In this document: piece by piece, positions 33,237 to 40,324 of the stretch
Position numbering within the stretch: position 1 is the stretch's first letter
Layout of the letters: each line of letters starts with the position of its first letter
Assembly: GCA_937892155.1 (NCBI GenBank)
Contig: CALAUG010000049.1
Location: 1-40,324 of the forward strand
DNA: 40,324 nt
Origin: an uncultured Bacteroidales bacterium
GTDB lineage: Bacteria; Bacteroidota; Bacteroidia; Bacteroidales; UBA1715
Direction: 5' to 3'
Translations under genes and position numbers: made by a program
Notes under the pieces: model-generated
Databases searched by the model: none
Seen by the model: the letters and a program-made list of their open reading frames with translations, nothing else
What the model was told of the DNA's origin: nothing

Positions 33237-34607
33237 TTAACGGATAACAGAAAAGGAAATTCCTTTTATTTTTCTGTACATTTCCAAAGAATAAACATCT
33301 GTCATTCCAGAAATGAAATCAACGACAGAAAATATTCTTGAATAATCGTCAACATCATCAGTTATTAATTGCGATGGCAATATTCGTAATAACTGAGATG
33401 TGTATAGATTTGGATCTTTTCTCAAAGTTGCTGTTACGAACTCCTGAAGCAATTCACTTAATATTCTATGACCAGCGACTTGAATTTCTATCACTTCACG
33501 AGTATTGTAAATTTTTTCAATGGCAAGAGCAGCCAACGTATCTATAGCCTTTTTAGGTGTACCTTCTATAGATTCCATAAGTGACGAATAGAATCGGCAA
33601 TTCATTATATCGTCATAGTATTTCCAAAAGGCATTAACACAATCTGTTATTAATTTATTGATAGTACGGGAACGAAGGATGACCATTTGTTCATTTTCGT
33701 CCGTAATATCTTCCAAAGCCCGTTGTAAATCAGCCAAAGGTTTTTTATCAATTTGAGGATCAAAAAAGGCTAGTAATAAATCTTTAGCCTCTTTAGTAGA
33801 GATGATACCCGTACGATGTGCATCTTCCAAGTCAACAATTTGGTAACAAATATCATCAGCGGCTTCCATTAAAAATACCAATGGATGACGACCATAAACG
33901 GTATCGCTCCCATTATAAGCAATCAGCCCAAGTTCTTTTGCGACCTTTTGTAAAATAGGTATTTCTGTTTGAAAGACACCATATTTATGATAAGGCGTTT
34001 TTCCCTCAACAAAGTCTATTGATGAACACGGATATTTGAGTAAGGTACCAATAGTAGCGTATGTAAGAGCGAATCCACCTTTTCGTCGACCTGCAAAATG
34101 ATGAGTCAACAAGCGTAACGTATTAGCATTCCCTTCAAAATTTACCAAATCGAGAAACTGAGCCTTAGACAATCGTGATTCCAAATTATTGGAATCAATT
34201 TCCTGGAAATAACGAGAAATAGCTTTTTCGCCAGAATGCCCAAACGGAGGATTACCTAGATCGTGGGCTAAGCATGCCGATGAGACAATGGTTCCAATAC
34301 TATCCAACTGATACTGTGAAACTTTCACATTTCTTTTTACCAGACCATTGGCGACCATATTCCCCAAAGAACGACCAACAGACGCGACTTCGAGACTATG
34401 GGTTAATCTATTATGAACAAACACACTTCCTGGAAGAGGAAAAACCTGAGTTTTGTTTTGTAAACGACGGAACGGAGATGAGAATATTATTCTATCATAA
34501 TCTCTCTGAAACTGAGAACGTACATCCTGCGTGCGCATATTTTCGTCTTCGAGTCCAAGACGTTTCGGAGATAAAAGAAGATTCCAATCAAGCATTTCCG
34601 TATTCAT
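33237..34607 (-). CDS. dgt: Deoxyguanosinetriphosphate triphosphohydrolase (dGTPase)
   Basis: 456 residues. HD-superfamily enzyme that cleaves dNTPs, chiefly dGTP, to the nucleoside and triphosphate. Metal ligands are visible: HNRLTHSLEVASVG near residue 65-78 with the first His, AHDLGNPPFGHSGE near 114-127 with the HD pair, and EAADDICYQIVDLEDA near 250 with the final Asp. The early RTQDVRSQFQRDYDRI and FRRLQNKTQVF motifs are typical. The TATCTTTG promoter element ends 7 bases before the ATG, again predicting a very short leader. Confidence 0.94.
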   Translation of the reverse strand: MNTEMLDWNLLLSPKRLGLEDENMRTQDVRSQFQRDYDRIIFSSPFRRLQNKTQVFPLPGSVFVHNRLTHSLEVASVGRSLGNMVANGLVKRNVKVSQYQLDSIGTIVSSACLAHDLGNPPFGHSGEKAISRYFQEIDSNNLESRLSKAQFLDLVNFEGNANTLRLLTHHFAGRRKGGFALTYATIGTLLKYPCSSIDFVEGKTPYHKYGVFQTEIPILQKVAKELGLIAYNGSDTVYGRHPLVFLMEAADDICYQIVDLEDAHRTGIISTKEAKDLLLAFFDPQIDKKPLADLQRALEDITDENEQMVILRSRTINKLITDCVNAFWKYYDDIMNCRFYSSLMESIEGTPKKAIDTLAALAIEKIYNTREVIEIQVAGHRILSELLQEFVTATLRKDPNLYTSQLLRILPSQLITDDVDDYSRIFSVVDFISGMTDVYSLEMYRKIKGISFSVIR

Positions 34608-34614
34608 TTATGTG

Positions 34615-34622
34615 CAAAGATA
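34615..34622 (-). promoter_or_regulatory. Bacteroidota -7 promoter element of dgt, 7 bases from the ATG
   Basis: TATCTTTG on the minus strand; only CACATAA separates it from the start codon. Confidence 0.6.
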
Positions 34623-34661
34623 AATTATTTGTAAAAGATTTTACCCATTTGCATAAAACAA

Positions 34662-34689
34662 AAAAGGCAACCGAATTGGGTTGCCTTTT
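34662..34689 (-). terminator. Intrinsic terminator of the small lipoprotein gene
   Basis: AAAAGGCAACC pairs perfectly with GGTTGCCTTTT over 11 bases around a 6-base loop; T-rich on the minus-strand side. It starts 22 bases after the stop at 34711 and insulates dgt. Confidence 0.8.
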
Positions 34690-34710
34690 AAATAAGTTAA
34701 GTCTAAACGA

Positions 34711-34959
34711 TTAGAAAATAACTTTGTGACATTTAAGTTTATATTCGCCACCTAGTGGATCTTTGTCCCAACCATCAGTATTATCTTCTTTACATTCATC
34801 CTTGTCTTCATCAGACAAATCATAAAATGCTTCTTTTACCTTGTCGATTTTATCACCATCGGCATTTTTATAAACTGCTTTGCAAACACAATCTTTCTTA
34901 CAAGAAGAAAAACATAGCAACATTCCTGCTACAGATAAGAATAATAAAACTTTTTTCAT
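34711..34959 (-). CDS. Small acidic lipoprotein, 82 residues
   Basis: The start is ATG 34959, giving MKKVLLFLSVAGMLLCFSSC with the lipobox Cys at residue 20. A longer frame to 35061 runs through the promoter element (34989-34996) and is rejected. The mature part has CKKDCVCK directly after the lipid site, then a strongly acidic middle (DLSDEDKDECKEDNTDGWDK), and ends LKCHKVIF. No known domain. Monocistronic, with its own promoter element and terminator. Confidence 0.78.
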   Translation of the reverse strand: MKKVLLFLSVAGMLLCFSSCKKDCVCKAVYKNADGDKIDKVKEAFYDLSDEDKDECKEDNTDGWDKDPLGGEYKLKCHKVIF

Positions 34960-34988
34960 AACCTTTAAATATTTAATAGTTCTGTTTG

Positions 34989-34996
34989 CAAACATA
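34989..34996 (-). promoter_or_regulatory. Bacteroidota -7 promoter element of the 82-residue lipoprotein gene
   Basis: TATGTTTG on the minus strand, 29 bases before the ATG at 34959. Confidence 0.55.
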
Positions 34997-35103
34997 CACA
35001 TTAATATTAAACAAATAACACACTTCAAGAAGAAAAAATAGCAATTGAATTGCAAATTCAATAAAGTTCAACTATGAAAGATTCCTAATTTTGTGTGATT
35101 TTG

Positions 35104-35111
35104 TAATTTTG
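35104..35111 (+). promoter_or_regulatory. Bacteroidota -7 promoter element of the MauE-thioredoxin gene
   Basis: TAATTTTG, 18 bases before the ATG at 35130. The same octamer occurs at 35086-35093, so the region is a short imperfect tandem repeat with two possible -7 elements. Confidence 0.5.
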
Positions 35112-35129
35112 TGTCGATTCTTGAGTAAA

Positions 35130-36050
35130 ATGGACATAAAAAAAATAGTCAGCACTTTCATTCGCATTGTACTTGGATGTGTATTTATATCTTCCGCGAT
35201 ATTGAAATTATTGTCGCTGGATAATTTCATTCTATACGTATACAGTTTCGGATTATTCGGTTACCTTGCCACTACAATACTCACACGAATACTCATTGTT
35301 TTAGAATTTTTGCTTGGCATCGGGTTACTTTTTAGAATATTCTATAAAACAACGTGGTGGGTAACTTTGGCGACACTTTCTGGATTTTCCATATTTCTTT
35401 TATATGCGGCATTTTTCAGAATCGATGAAAATTGCCACTGTTTTGGGGATTTTATAGAACTTGACGCAGTAGCGTCTATTATTAAGAATATTATTCTTAT
35501 TGCCTTATTATTTTGTGTTAGAAAACAAGAAGAATTCTCGGGGAAAATAAAGCCATATATTGTTACCATTTCTATTGCAGCCATATTATTTGTCTGTTTT
35601 ATAGGATTTCCTCTTGATTCTTTGTATTCAAAATTATATGGAGATGACCACGAAAGATTTAATCAAATTGCTTTCAACAAATATGTTGGAGATTCAATAC
35701 CTATTATTGATAGTTCACAAAACCAAATAATCGGATTAGTTTCGGCAAGCTGCGCACATTGCAAGGCCGGGAACAGGGTCATGCAAGCTATCTTTAATCA
35801 AAACAACCTAGACAAGAGCAAATTCAAGAACATTGTCTGGGCAGGCTCAGATTCCAGCCTAAACGCCTTCAAAGACACGACAAAAACCAAAGACTATTTC
35901 TACCACAGAATGTCACCTCGCTACCTAATAGAAATTAACTACGGATTTTTCCCAACTTACGTTTTCTTTGAAAAAGGCAAAGCGACAAAGGCTATCAATT
36001 ATAAAGAAATAAATGAAAAAGAAGTCGTTGATTTTTTATCAAACAACTAA
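35130..36050 (+). CDS. MauE/DoxX-like membrane protein fused to a thioredoxin-like domain
   Basis: 306 residues from ATG 35130; an earlier in-frame ATG at 35091 precedes the promoter element and is rejected. Residues ~5-160 hold five hydrophobic segments of the MauE/DoxX type, with the motif DENCHCFGDF near residue 104 after the third segment. The rest is soluble and carries VSASCAHCKAGNRVM, a CxxC at about residue 208-211 on a thioredoxin-like fold, with FFPTYVFFEKGK containing the cis-Pro region. The pairing suggests membrane-linked transfer of reducing power to periplasmic thiols, like a minimal DsbD/VKOR substitute. The stop abuts the stop of murF-alr with no gap. Confidence 0.82.
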   Translation: MDIKKIVSTFIRIVLGCVFISSAILKLLSLDNFILYVYSFGLFGYLATTILTRILIVLEFLLGIGLLFRIFYKTTWWVTLATLSGFSIFLLYAAFFRIDENCHCFGDFIELDAVASIIKNIILIALLFCVRKQEEFSGKIKPYIVTISIAAILFVCFIGFPLDSLYSKLYGDDHERFNQIAFNKYVGDSIPIIDSSQNQIIGLVSASCAHCKAGNRVMQAIFNQNNLDKSKFKNIVWAGSDSSLNAFKDTTKTKDYFYHRMSPRYLIEINYGFFPTYVFFEKGKATKAINYKEINEKEVVDFLSNN

Positions 36051-38495
36051 TTATTCAAACACATAAATTCTTTTTACACGACGGTCAACCGAAGTCATTA
36101 CTTCGTATGGAATTGTGCCAATTCTTTCTGCCATTTTTTTAATTGGTAAATCCTTGCCAAACAAAATAACCTCGTCACCTAATTGTACATTTGGGATATC
36201 GGTAATATCTATCATTGCAGCATCCATACAAATATTACCAACAACGGGGACCTCCTTGCCATGAATAAGTACAGTACCAACACCGTTACTTAACTTACGG
36301 TTAAATCCATCGGCATAGCCAATCGGAATGACTGCGATTTTTGAATCGCGTTTGAGCATACCTTTACGAGAATATCCAACAGACGTGTCTTTCTTCATGT
36401 CGCGTATTCCAGAAACGAAAGTTTTTAGTGTACTGATATGCTGGCAATTTTGAGGATTCTCAAAACTTAAGCCATACAATCCAATTCCCAAACGCACCAT
36501 ATCGTACTGATAATCGCGGAAGCGTTCAATTCCTGCAGAATTCAAGATGTGACGAATGATAGGATACGGGAACTCGTTCATAATTTGCGTAGACATTTTC
36601 TCAAACAACGCCAGTTGTTCCATTGTAAATGAATCAAATTGAGCATCATCACTACCAACCAGATGAGAAAATATTGAAGTAATTTGACAATTTTGAATAC
36701 TCTTTATCTCCAATATTAAGTCCGACAACTGATGTGGCTGAAAGCCGTATCTTGCCATACCAGTATCCATTTTCAGGTGAATTGGAAATGATTTATTTGG
36801 ATATGACGCGCACAATTGTTTCAATTCGTCAAGAACCGCAAAATTGTGAATATTAGGCTCCAATCCATATTCGAAGCATTTATCCAGCATACCATATTCT
36901 GGATTCATCACGATAATTGGAACGGTTATCCCTGAATTACGAAGTTCCGCCCCCTCATCAATAAACGCTACAGCAAGATAATCTATCTTATTATGCTGCA
37001 ATATATTAGCTATTTCGTAGGAACCATTACCATAGCAAGAAGCTTTTACCATAGCAACCATTTTTGTCTTTGGATTCAAACAAGAACGGAAATAATTCAA
37101 ATTGTGTACTATGGCATTCAAATTTACCTCAAGAACCGTTTGATGAGCCTGAGACTCCAATTGTCCGACCAAACGTTCAAACTGAAATTCACGAGCAGCC
37201 TTAAACAAAATTGTTTCATTTTGAAAAGCAAATTCGTGAAGTTTTGGCAGCAAGACATCAGTTGATTTATAATAATGTCCTGTTGGCAAATATTTTTTTA
37301 AATATTTAGAAATATCTTTTCCTACACCTATAACACGATTGATAGAATATTCACGAACCATATCGGCAATACTTGAATATAATTCGTCGAAATTCATACC
37401 GGTCTGCTTAACATCGGATAGAACCAAAGTTTTTGACTCGGTTTTATGTTGCTGATACAAATATTGTAATGCTATTTTAACACTTTGATAGTCGGAGTTG
37501 TAACTATCATTTATCAAGACACAATTATTTCTTCCCGATATTTGTTCCAAACGCATGGCAACGCTTGGCAATTCCGCAAAGAGAGAAAAATCGATTTTGA
37601 AATCCAAAACCTGCAAAACATAAAAGCAATGAATTGCATTCTCAATTGAGGCCGTATCCGCGAATGGAATTTCGAAAGTTACAGCTTGTTTATTCCATTG
37701 AGCTGTAATGGAAGTTTTACCATTATTTGATACATACGAAACTTGGTTTTGTGCCTTATTGGATACCCCCCAGGAGACCAAAGTGGCAGATATTTTTTTT
37801 GCCTCGGCATCAATTATTTCATAATCGGAACAATACACAAGAGTTTTTACATTTTTAAACAATTGCATTTTTTCCTGCACTTTCTCCTTTATAGAAGAAA
37901 AATGTTGTTGATGCGCGTCACCAATATTAGAAAACACACCAACATTTGGTAAAATCATTTTCTGGAGTTTTTCCATTTCTCCGATTTCAGAAATTCCAGC
38001 TTCAATAATGCCGTATGAAAATTTATTGTCAAGTAACATTAAAGACAATGGCACTCCAATTTGTGAGTTGAAACTCCGCGGGCTACGGACTACAGATGCG
38101 GTTTGTTTCATAAGGAAATACAGCCATTCCTTAATAATCGTTTTACCATTACTACCCGTAATTGCCACCAAGGATTTAGAGAATGTCCCACGATAATGAG
38201 CCATCAAAGCTTGGAAAGCGTCAAGCACAGAGTCAGAAATTATATAATTGGCATCAGCAAATTGCGGATAGGCTTCGCCCTTTTGCACCCAAAAATTACG
38301 GCATCCACGTTCGTACATATCAACGATATAATCGTGCCCGTTACTTCTTTTTCCCTTTATGGCCAAAAAAATTGCAGAAATTTCGTCAAACGATGTTCTA
38401 CTATCAGTTTGAATCTTTGTGATTTTTAAATTACCATTGCCTTCGCACGTTGACTGCGTGATGCTTGCAATATCGGATAACGTATATTGGAACAT
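36051..38495 (-). CDS. murF-alr: Bifunctional MurF ligase / alanine racemase
   Basis: 814 residues. Residues ~1-445 are MurF, which adds D-Ala-D-Ala to the UDP-MurNAc-tripeptide: VAITGSNGKTIIKEW P-loop near 110, GIIEAGISEIGEM, SNIGDAHQQHF, and NDSYNSDYQSV. Residues ~450-814 are a PLP alanine racemase: MVAMVKASCYGNG with the PLP lysine near 483, LKMDTGMARYGF, and SVGYSRKGM with the catalytic Tyr near 706. The racemase supplies the D-Ala used on the pathway to the MurF substrate. The fusion is a known Bacteroidota trait. The upstream element TACTTTCG differs from TAnnTTTG at one base. Confidence 0.95.
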   Translation of the reverse strand: MFQYTLSDIASITQSTCEGNGNLKITKIQTDSRTSFDEISAIFLAIKGKRSNGHDYIVDMYERGCRNFWVQKGEAYPQFADANYIISDSVLDAFQALMAHYRGTFSKSLVAITGSNGKTIIKEWLYFLMKQTASVVRSPRSFNSQIGVPLSLMLLDNKFSYGIIEAGISEIGEMEKLQKMILPNVGVFSNIGDAHQQHFSSIKEKVQEKMQLFKNVKTLVYCSDYEIIDAEAKKISATLVSWGVSNKAQNQVSYVSNNGKTSITAQWNKQAVTFEIPFADTASIENAIHCFYVLQVLDFKIDFSLFAELPSVAMRLEQISGRNNCVLINDSYNSDYQSVKIALQYLYQQHKTESKTLVLSDVKQTGMNFDELYSSIADMVREYSINRVIGVGKDISKYLKKYLPTGHYYKSTDVLLPKLHEFAFQNETILFKAAREFQFERLVGQLESQAHQTVLEVNLNAIVHNLNYFRSCLNPKTKMVAMVKASCYGNGSYEIANILQHNKIDYLAVAFIDEGAELRNSGITVPIIVMNPEYGMLDKCFEYGLEPNIHNFAVLDELKQLCASYPNKSFPIHLKMDTGMARYGFQPHQLSDLILEIKSIQNCQITSIFSHLVGSDDAQFDSFTMEQLALFEKMSTQIMNEFPYPIIRHILNSAGIERFRDYQYDMVRLGIGLYGLSFENPQNCQHISTLKTFVSGIRDMKKDTSVGYSRKGMLKRDSKIAVIPIGYADGFNRKLSNGVGTVLIHGKEVPVVGNICMDAAMIDITDIPNVQLGDEVILFGKDLPIKKMAERIGTIPYEVMTSVDRRVKRIYVFE

Positions 38496-38519
38496 TGTAC
38501 TATTATATTATTCAACTTA

Positions 38520-38527
38520 CGAAAGTA
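38520..38527 (-). promoter_or_regulatory. Imperfect -7 promoter element of murF-alr
   Basis: TACTTTCG on the minus strand, one base away from TAnnTTTG, 24 bases before the ATG. Confidence 0.4.
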
Positions 38528-38587
38528 GCACAAATTGCATTATCACTATGTAAAAACAGAGAAAGTAATATAAACTATAAATGAACA

Positions 38588-38623
38588 AAAAAAAGAGAGA
38601 CGCTACTTAGTAACGTCTCTCTT
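38588..38623 (-). terminator. Intrinsic terminator of the T9SS type A cargo gene
   Basis: AAGAGAGACG (38593-38602) pairs with CGTCTCTCTT (38614-38623); inner TACT/AGTA can extend the stem after one mismatch. On the minus strand it is followed by a run of T. It lies 31 bases after the stop at 38654. Confidence 0.85.
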
Positions 38624-38653
38624 GAGTTATCAGTTTGTCAATTTTGACAACTT

Positions 38654-40102
38654 TTATTTAACGAACTTGATTGTTCCTTCTTGAGCGGAGATGAAATAAA
38701 CTCCTTTAGCCAAAGAAGCAACATTGTATTCTTGTGAGGCAGAATCAACAACTTGTCCAACAGCATTGTACACTACAATTTCTCCTGCAGAATACACCAT
38801 TCCGTTTTGAATTGCAAAATCAGATTCAACTTCGTTGACTGCCGCAATTGGTTCGTTGCTGAATTCAATACTTTCAAGAGTTACGTCACCCGTTCCACCA
38901 CATTGCAAGTATAGTTGTTTTACATTTGCCTGTATTTTTGAAACGTCAATAGTAGCAACAGCGCCATCGAAACTAAATGTATTTGCGTCGTCATTTACGT
39001 CCTTCACAACAATTTGTCCGTATTCTGCCCAAGCAGGGAATTCTGTCAAGGAAATAACAACTTTTGTATAAGCAGAAAGGTCGAAACCACCATTGTAATT
39101 AGCGAAACCGATACCTGTATTAGATGCAGCAAATGTCATAGTTTTACCAGCCACAGCATTACCGTCACCCCACAAACTTTGCAATTCACCAAGAATTGAA
39201 TCGAAATATGGTTGAGAACCAACTTCCCCGTTTTCGTTAATTACAAATGAACTCAAACCATCAACTATGCCACTTGAAGTGTATATTGCACAAACAACGC
39301 CATCTCCTAATTTGAACGGAGCATTGTCAAGTTTTACAGAAAATGATACATTCACTTCGTCACCTGCCTTGAAAGATTGTTCAATTGCTAAATAATAATT
39401 TGATATTGGTTGCCACCAAGTTTGTCCATCGGCGCCACCAGTATTGTCAACAATTACAATGTTTAAGTCTTTGAAGTCGGCAGAAGTTTTTCCGTTAATT
39501 TCAATTTTTACGTAATCTCCTGCTGCTGGCATTTCGGTGAAAGGAACTGTTACAAGAGCTTGATAATTTTCGTTATTATTTGCTTTTAATGTTAAATCAT
39601 CGTAAGAGGCTGTTAAAACAGGATCTATTGCAGGTGGATTTAGAGGATTTTCTTTTGTAGAAGAATAATATGCGGCAGTTACGGTAACTTTGGTCAAGTT
39701 TGTTGTAGCTTCCCAGTTGTCGGATCCTACAGGGTTTTCCACGTAATTTCCTGCTGCAGACATTAAATAAACTTGTTGAATTGATGTTCCTGCCAATTCA
39801 ATTGTTAATGTTCCTGAAGCTGTTGTACCAGTTGTTTCTTGAGCTTCTGTTCCGTCCGCATATTCAACTTTCAGCATCAAATCTCCGTTGTTGACATCAG
39901 CATCTGAATATTCCACTACTACAGTTTGGAAATTTGAAGCATCGAAAGCTTCTTCACCTTCACCGTACCATGCTTGAGCCCCACCGTTTGACCATGCGGC
40001 ATCAAAGGTAAAAGAACCAACTAATTGACTAATGTTTTGTGTTTCTGCACTTGCTGCAAAAGCAAACAAACATGCACCTAAAAACAATAAAATTTTTTTC
40101 AT
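38654..40102 (-). CDS. T9SS type A secreted protein with carbohydrate-binding-like modules
   Basis: 482 residues from ATG 40102 (a second ATG at 40108 is possible). After the signal peptide MKKILLFLGACLFAFAASA come three beta-sandwich-like parts. The first (~22-150; SFTFDAAWSNGGAQAWYG, FDASNFQTVVVEYSD, LMSAAGNYV) and the third (~325-415; FANYNGGFDLSAYTKVVIS, LYLQCGGTGDVTLESIEFS) follow the same plan as carbohydrate-binding-module folds and look like internal duplicates. The last ~60 residues are a Por-type sorting domain (GEIVVYNAVGQVVDSAS, LAKGVYFISAQEGTIKFVK). No catalytic domain is seen. A second cargo gene lies directly upstream. Confidence 0.85.
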   Translation of the reverse strand: MKKILLFLGACLFAFAASAETQNISQLVGSFTFDAAWSNGGAQAWYGEGEEAFDASNFQTVVVEYSDADVNNGDLMLKVEYADGTEAQETTGTTASGTLTIELAGTSIQQVYLMSAAGNYVENPVGSDNWEATTNLTKVTVTAAYYSSTKENPLNPPAIDPVLTASYDDLTLKANNNENYQALVTVPFTEMPAAGDYVKIEINGKTSADFKDLNIVIVDNTGGADGQTWWQPISNYYLAIEQSFKAGDEVNVSFSVKLDNAPFKLGDGVVCAIYTSSGIVDGLSSFVINENGEVGSQPYFDSILGELQSLWGDGNAVAGKTMTFAASNTGIGFANYNGGFDLSAYTKVVISLTEFPAWAEYGQIVVKDVNDDANTFSFDGAVATIDVSKIQANVKQLYLQCGGTGDVTLESIEFSNEPIAAVNEVESDFAIQNGMVYSAGEIVVYNAVGQVVDSASQEYNVASLAKGVYFISAQEGTIKFVK

Positions 40103-40181
40103 AAGCATAAATTTTTAATTTAACTTCTATTTTGTAAGTGTAAATATAACACTTTTCATAGAAGAAAAACAAAAATCAAAA

Positions 40182-40324
40182 CTATTTTATGAATTTTTCG
40201 CTTGTGATTGTTTTTGAATCAATTACCGATATAATGTAAACACCTTTTCGTTGTGGCGCAGCAATTCGCGCGGCTTCGGTATTTCTAAACGATTTTGAAT
40301 AGAATATCTGACCTGTAATTGATG
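40182..40324 (-). CDS. C-terminal end of a second T9SS type A cargo protein (5' part outside window)
   Basis: The frame enters from the window edge and stops at a TAG (40182-40184), coding the last 47 residues: SITGQIFYSKSFRN, then RKGVYIISVIDSKTITSEKF and final IK. This is the second half of a type A sorting domain, with the GVYII strand and a terminal KFIK. It lies 79 bases upstream of the next cargo gene in the same direction. Nothing can be said of its N-terminal domains. Confidence 0.75.
   Translation of the reverse strand, partial: SITGQIFYSKSFRNTEAARIAAPQRKGVYIISVIDSKTITSEKFIK

Noticed and set aside
33229..33248. Inverted repeat GTTATC / GATAAC between DUF4294 and dgt
   Set aside because: Only 6 pairs, AT-rich and without a T tract; too weak to call a terminator.
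34274..34714. 146-codon plus-strand frame opposite dgt
   Set aside because: Runs through the dgt promoter and the lipoprotein terminator; an antisense shadow.
38635..38650. TTGTCAA / TTGACAA inverted repeat after the T9SS cargo gene
   Set aside because: A 2-base centre cannot form a hairpin loop and the position downstream of a stop makes an operator unlikely; the real terminator is next to it.
1..40324. tRNA and rRNA genes
   Set aside because: No T-loop/anticodon cloverleaf or rRNA-like segment was noticed when reading the intergenic regions; a tRNAscan run would settle it.

Overview
The window is an AT-rich, gene-dense chromosomal stretch of a Bacteroidota bacterium, most likely a Bacteroidales from an anaerobic host-associated habitat. 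The support is: a MurF-Alr fusion protein, type IX secretion (T9SS) cargo of both sorting types, a DUF2723/GT117 glycosyltransferase, DUF4294, zinc-free type B L31, the cluster coaX / outer-membrane protein / TPR / lptC / PpiD-like foldase, and at least fourteen promoters carrying the Bacteroidota -7 element TAnnTTTG. Almost no gene has a Shine-Dalgarno sequence. The first ~1.3 kb does not fit this picture.

Layout. 1-~1305: foreign-looking DNA with Firmicutes-style sigma-A promoters and strong Shine-Dalgarno sites: a DUF1292-like ORF running into a CHASE2-like segment, and a truncated amino-acid-binding lipoprotein gene behind two operator-like palindromes. It ends inside a DUF2723 gene whose C-terminal part has been replaced, so this end is probably an assembly chimera or a recent insertion. 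1226-4813: the truncated DUF2723 gene, a 44-residue lipoprotein, an outer-membrane barrel protein and a small secreted protein. 4887-13700: one 2937-residue T9SS type B adhesin. 13811-18863: a ClC chloride transporter with CBS domains, plsY, and a secreted CAP/OmpA-like protein. 19071-21901: metF and an ABC-F ATPase, translationally coupled. 21988-25258: rpmE (type B) alone, then the unit HU - 29-residue bS22/mS38-like ribosomal protein - RNase G - MORN-repeat protein. 25371-28286: a lipoprotein with a CHU_C-like domain and a PpiD-like foldase. 28394-32521: an envelope-biogenesis operon starting with coaX. 32637-38495: DUF4294, dgt, a small lipoprotein, a MauE-thioredoxin protein and murF-alr. 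38654-40324: two T9SS type A cargo genes, the second cut by the window edge.

How the genes fit together: much of the window concerns building the cell envelope (PlsY phospholipid, MurF-Alr peptidoglycan, LptC lipopolysaccharide, PpiD-like folding) and populating the surface through T9SS. A second theme is the translation and RNA machinery (L31, bS22-like protein, ABC-F, RNase G, HU).

Most interesting points: (1) the bS22/mS38-like ORF has a perfect GGAGG Shine-Dalgarno in a genome that otherwise avoids them, which suggests special translational control; (2) three DnaA-box-like sites spaced 34 and 32 bp apart lie between the CAP gene and metF; (3) the lipoprotein with a T9SS type B-like domain; (4) the mosaic left end.
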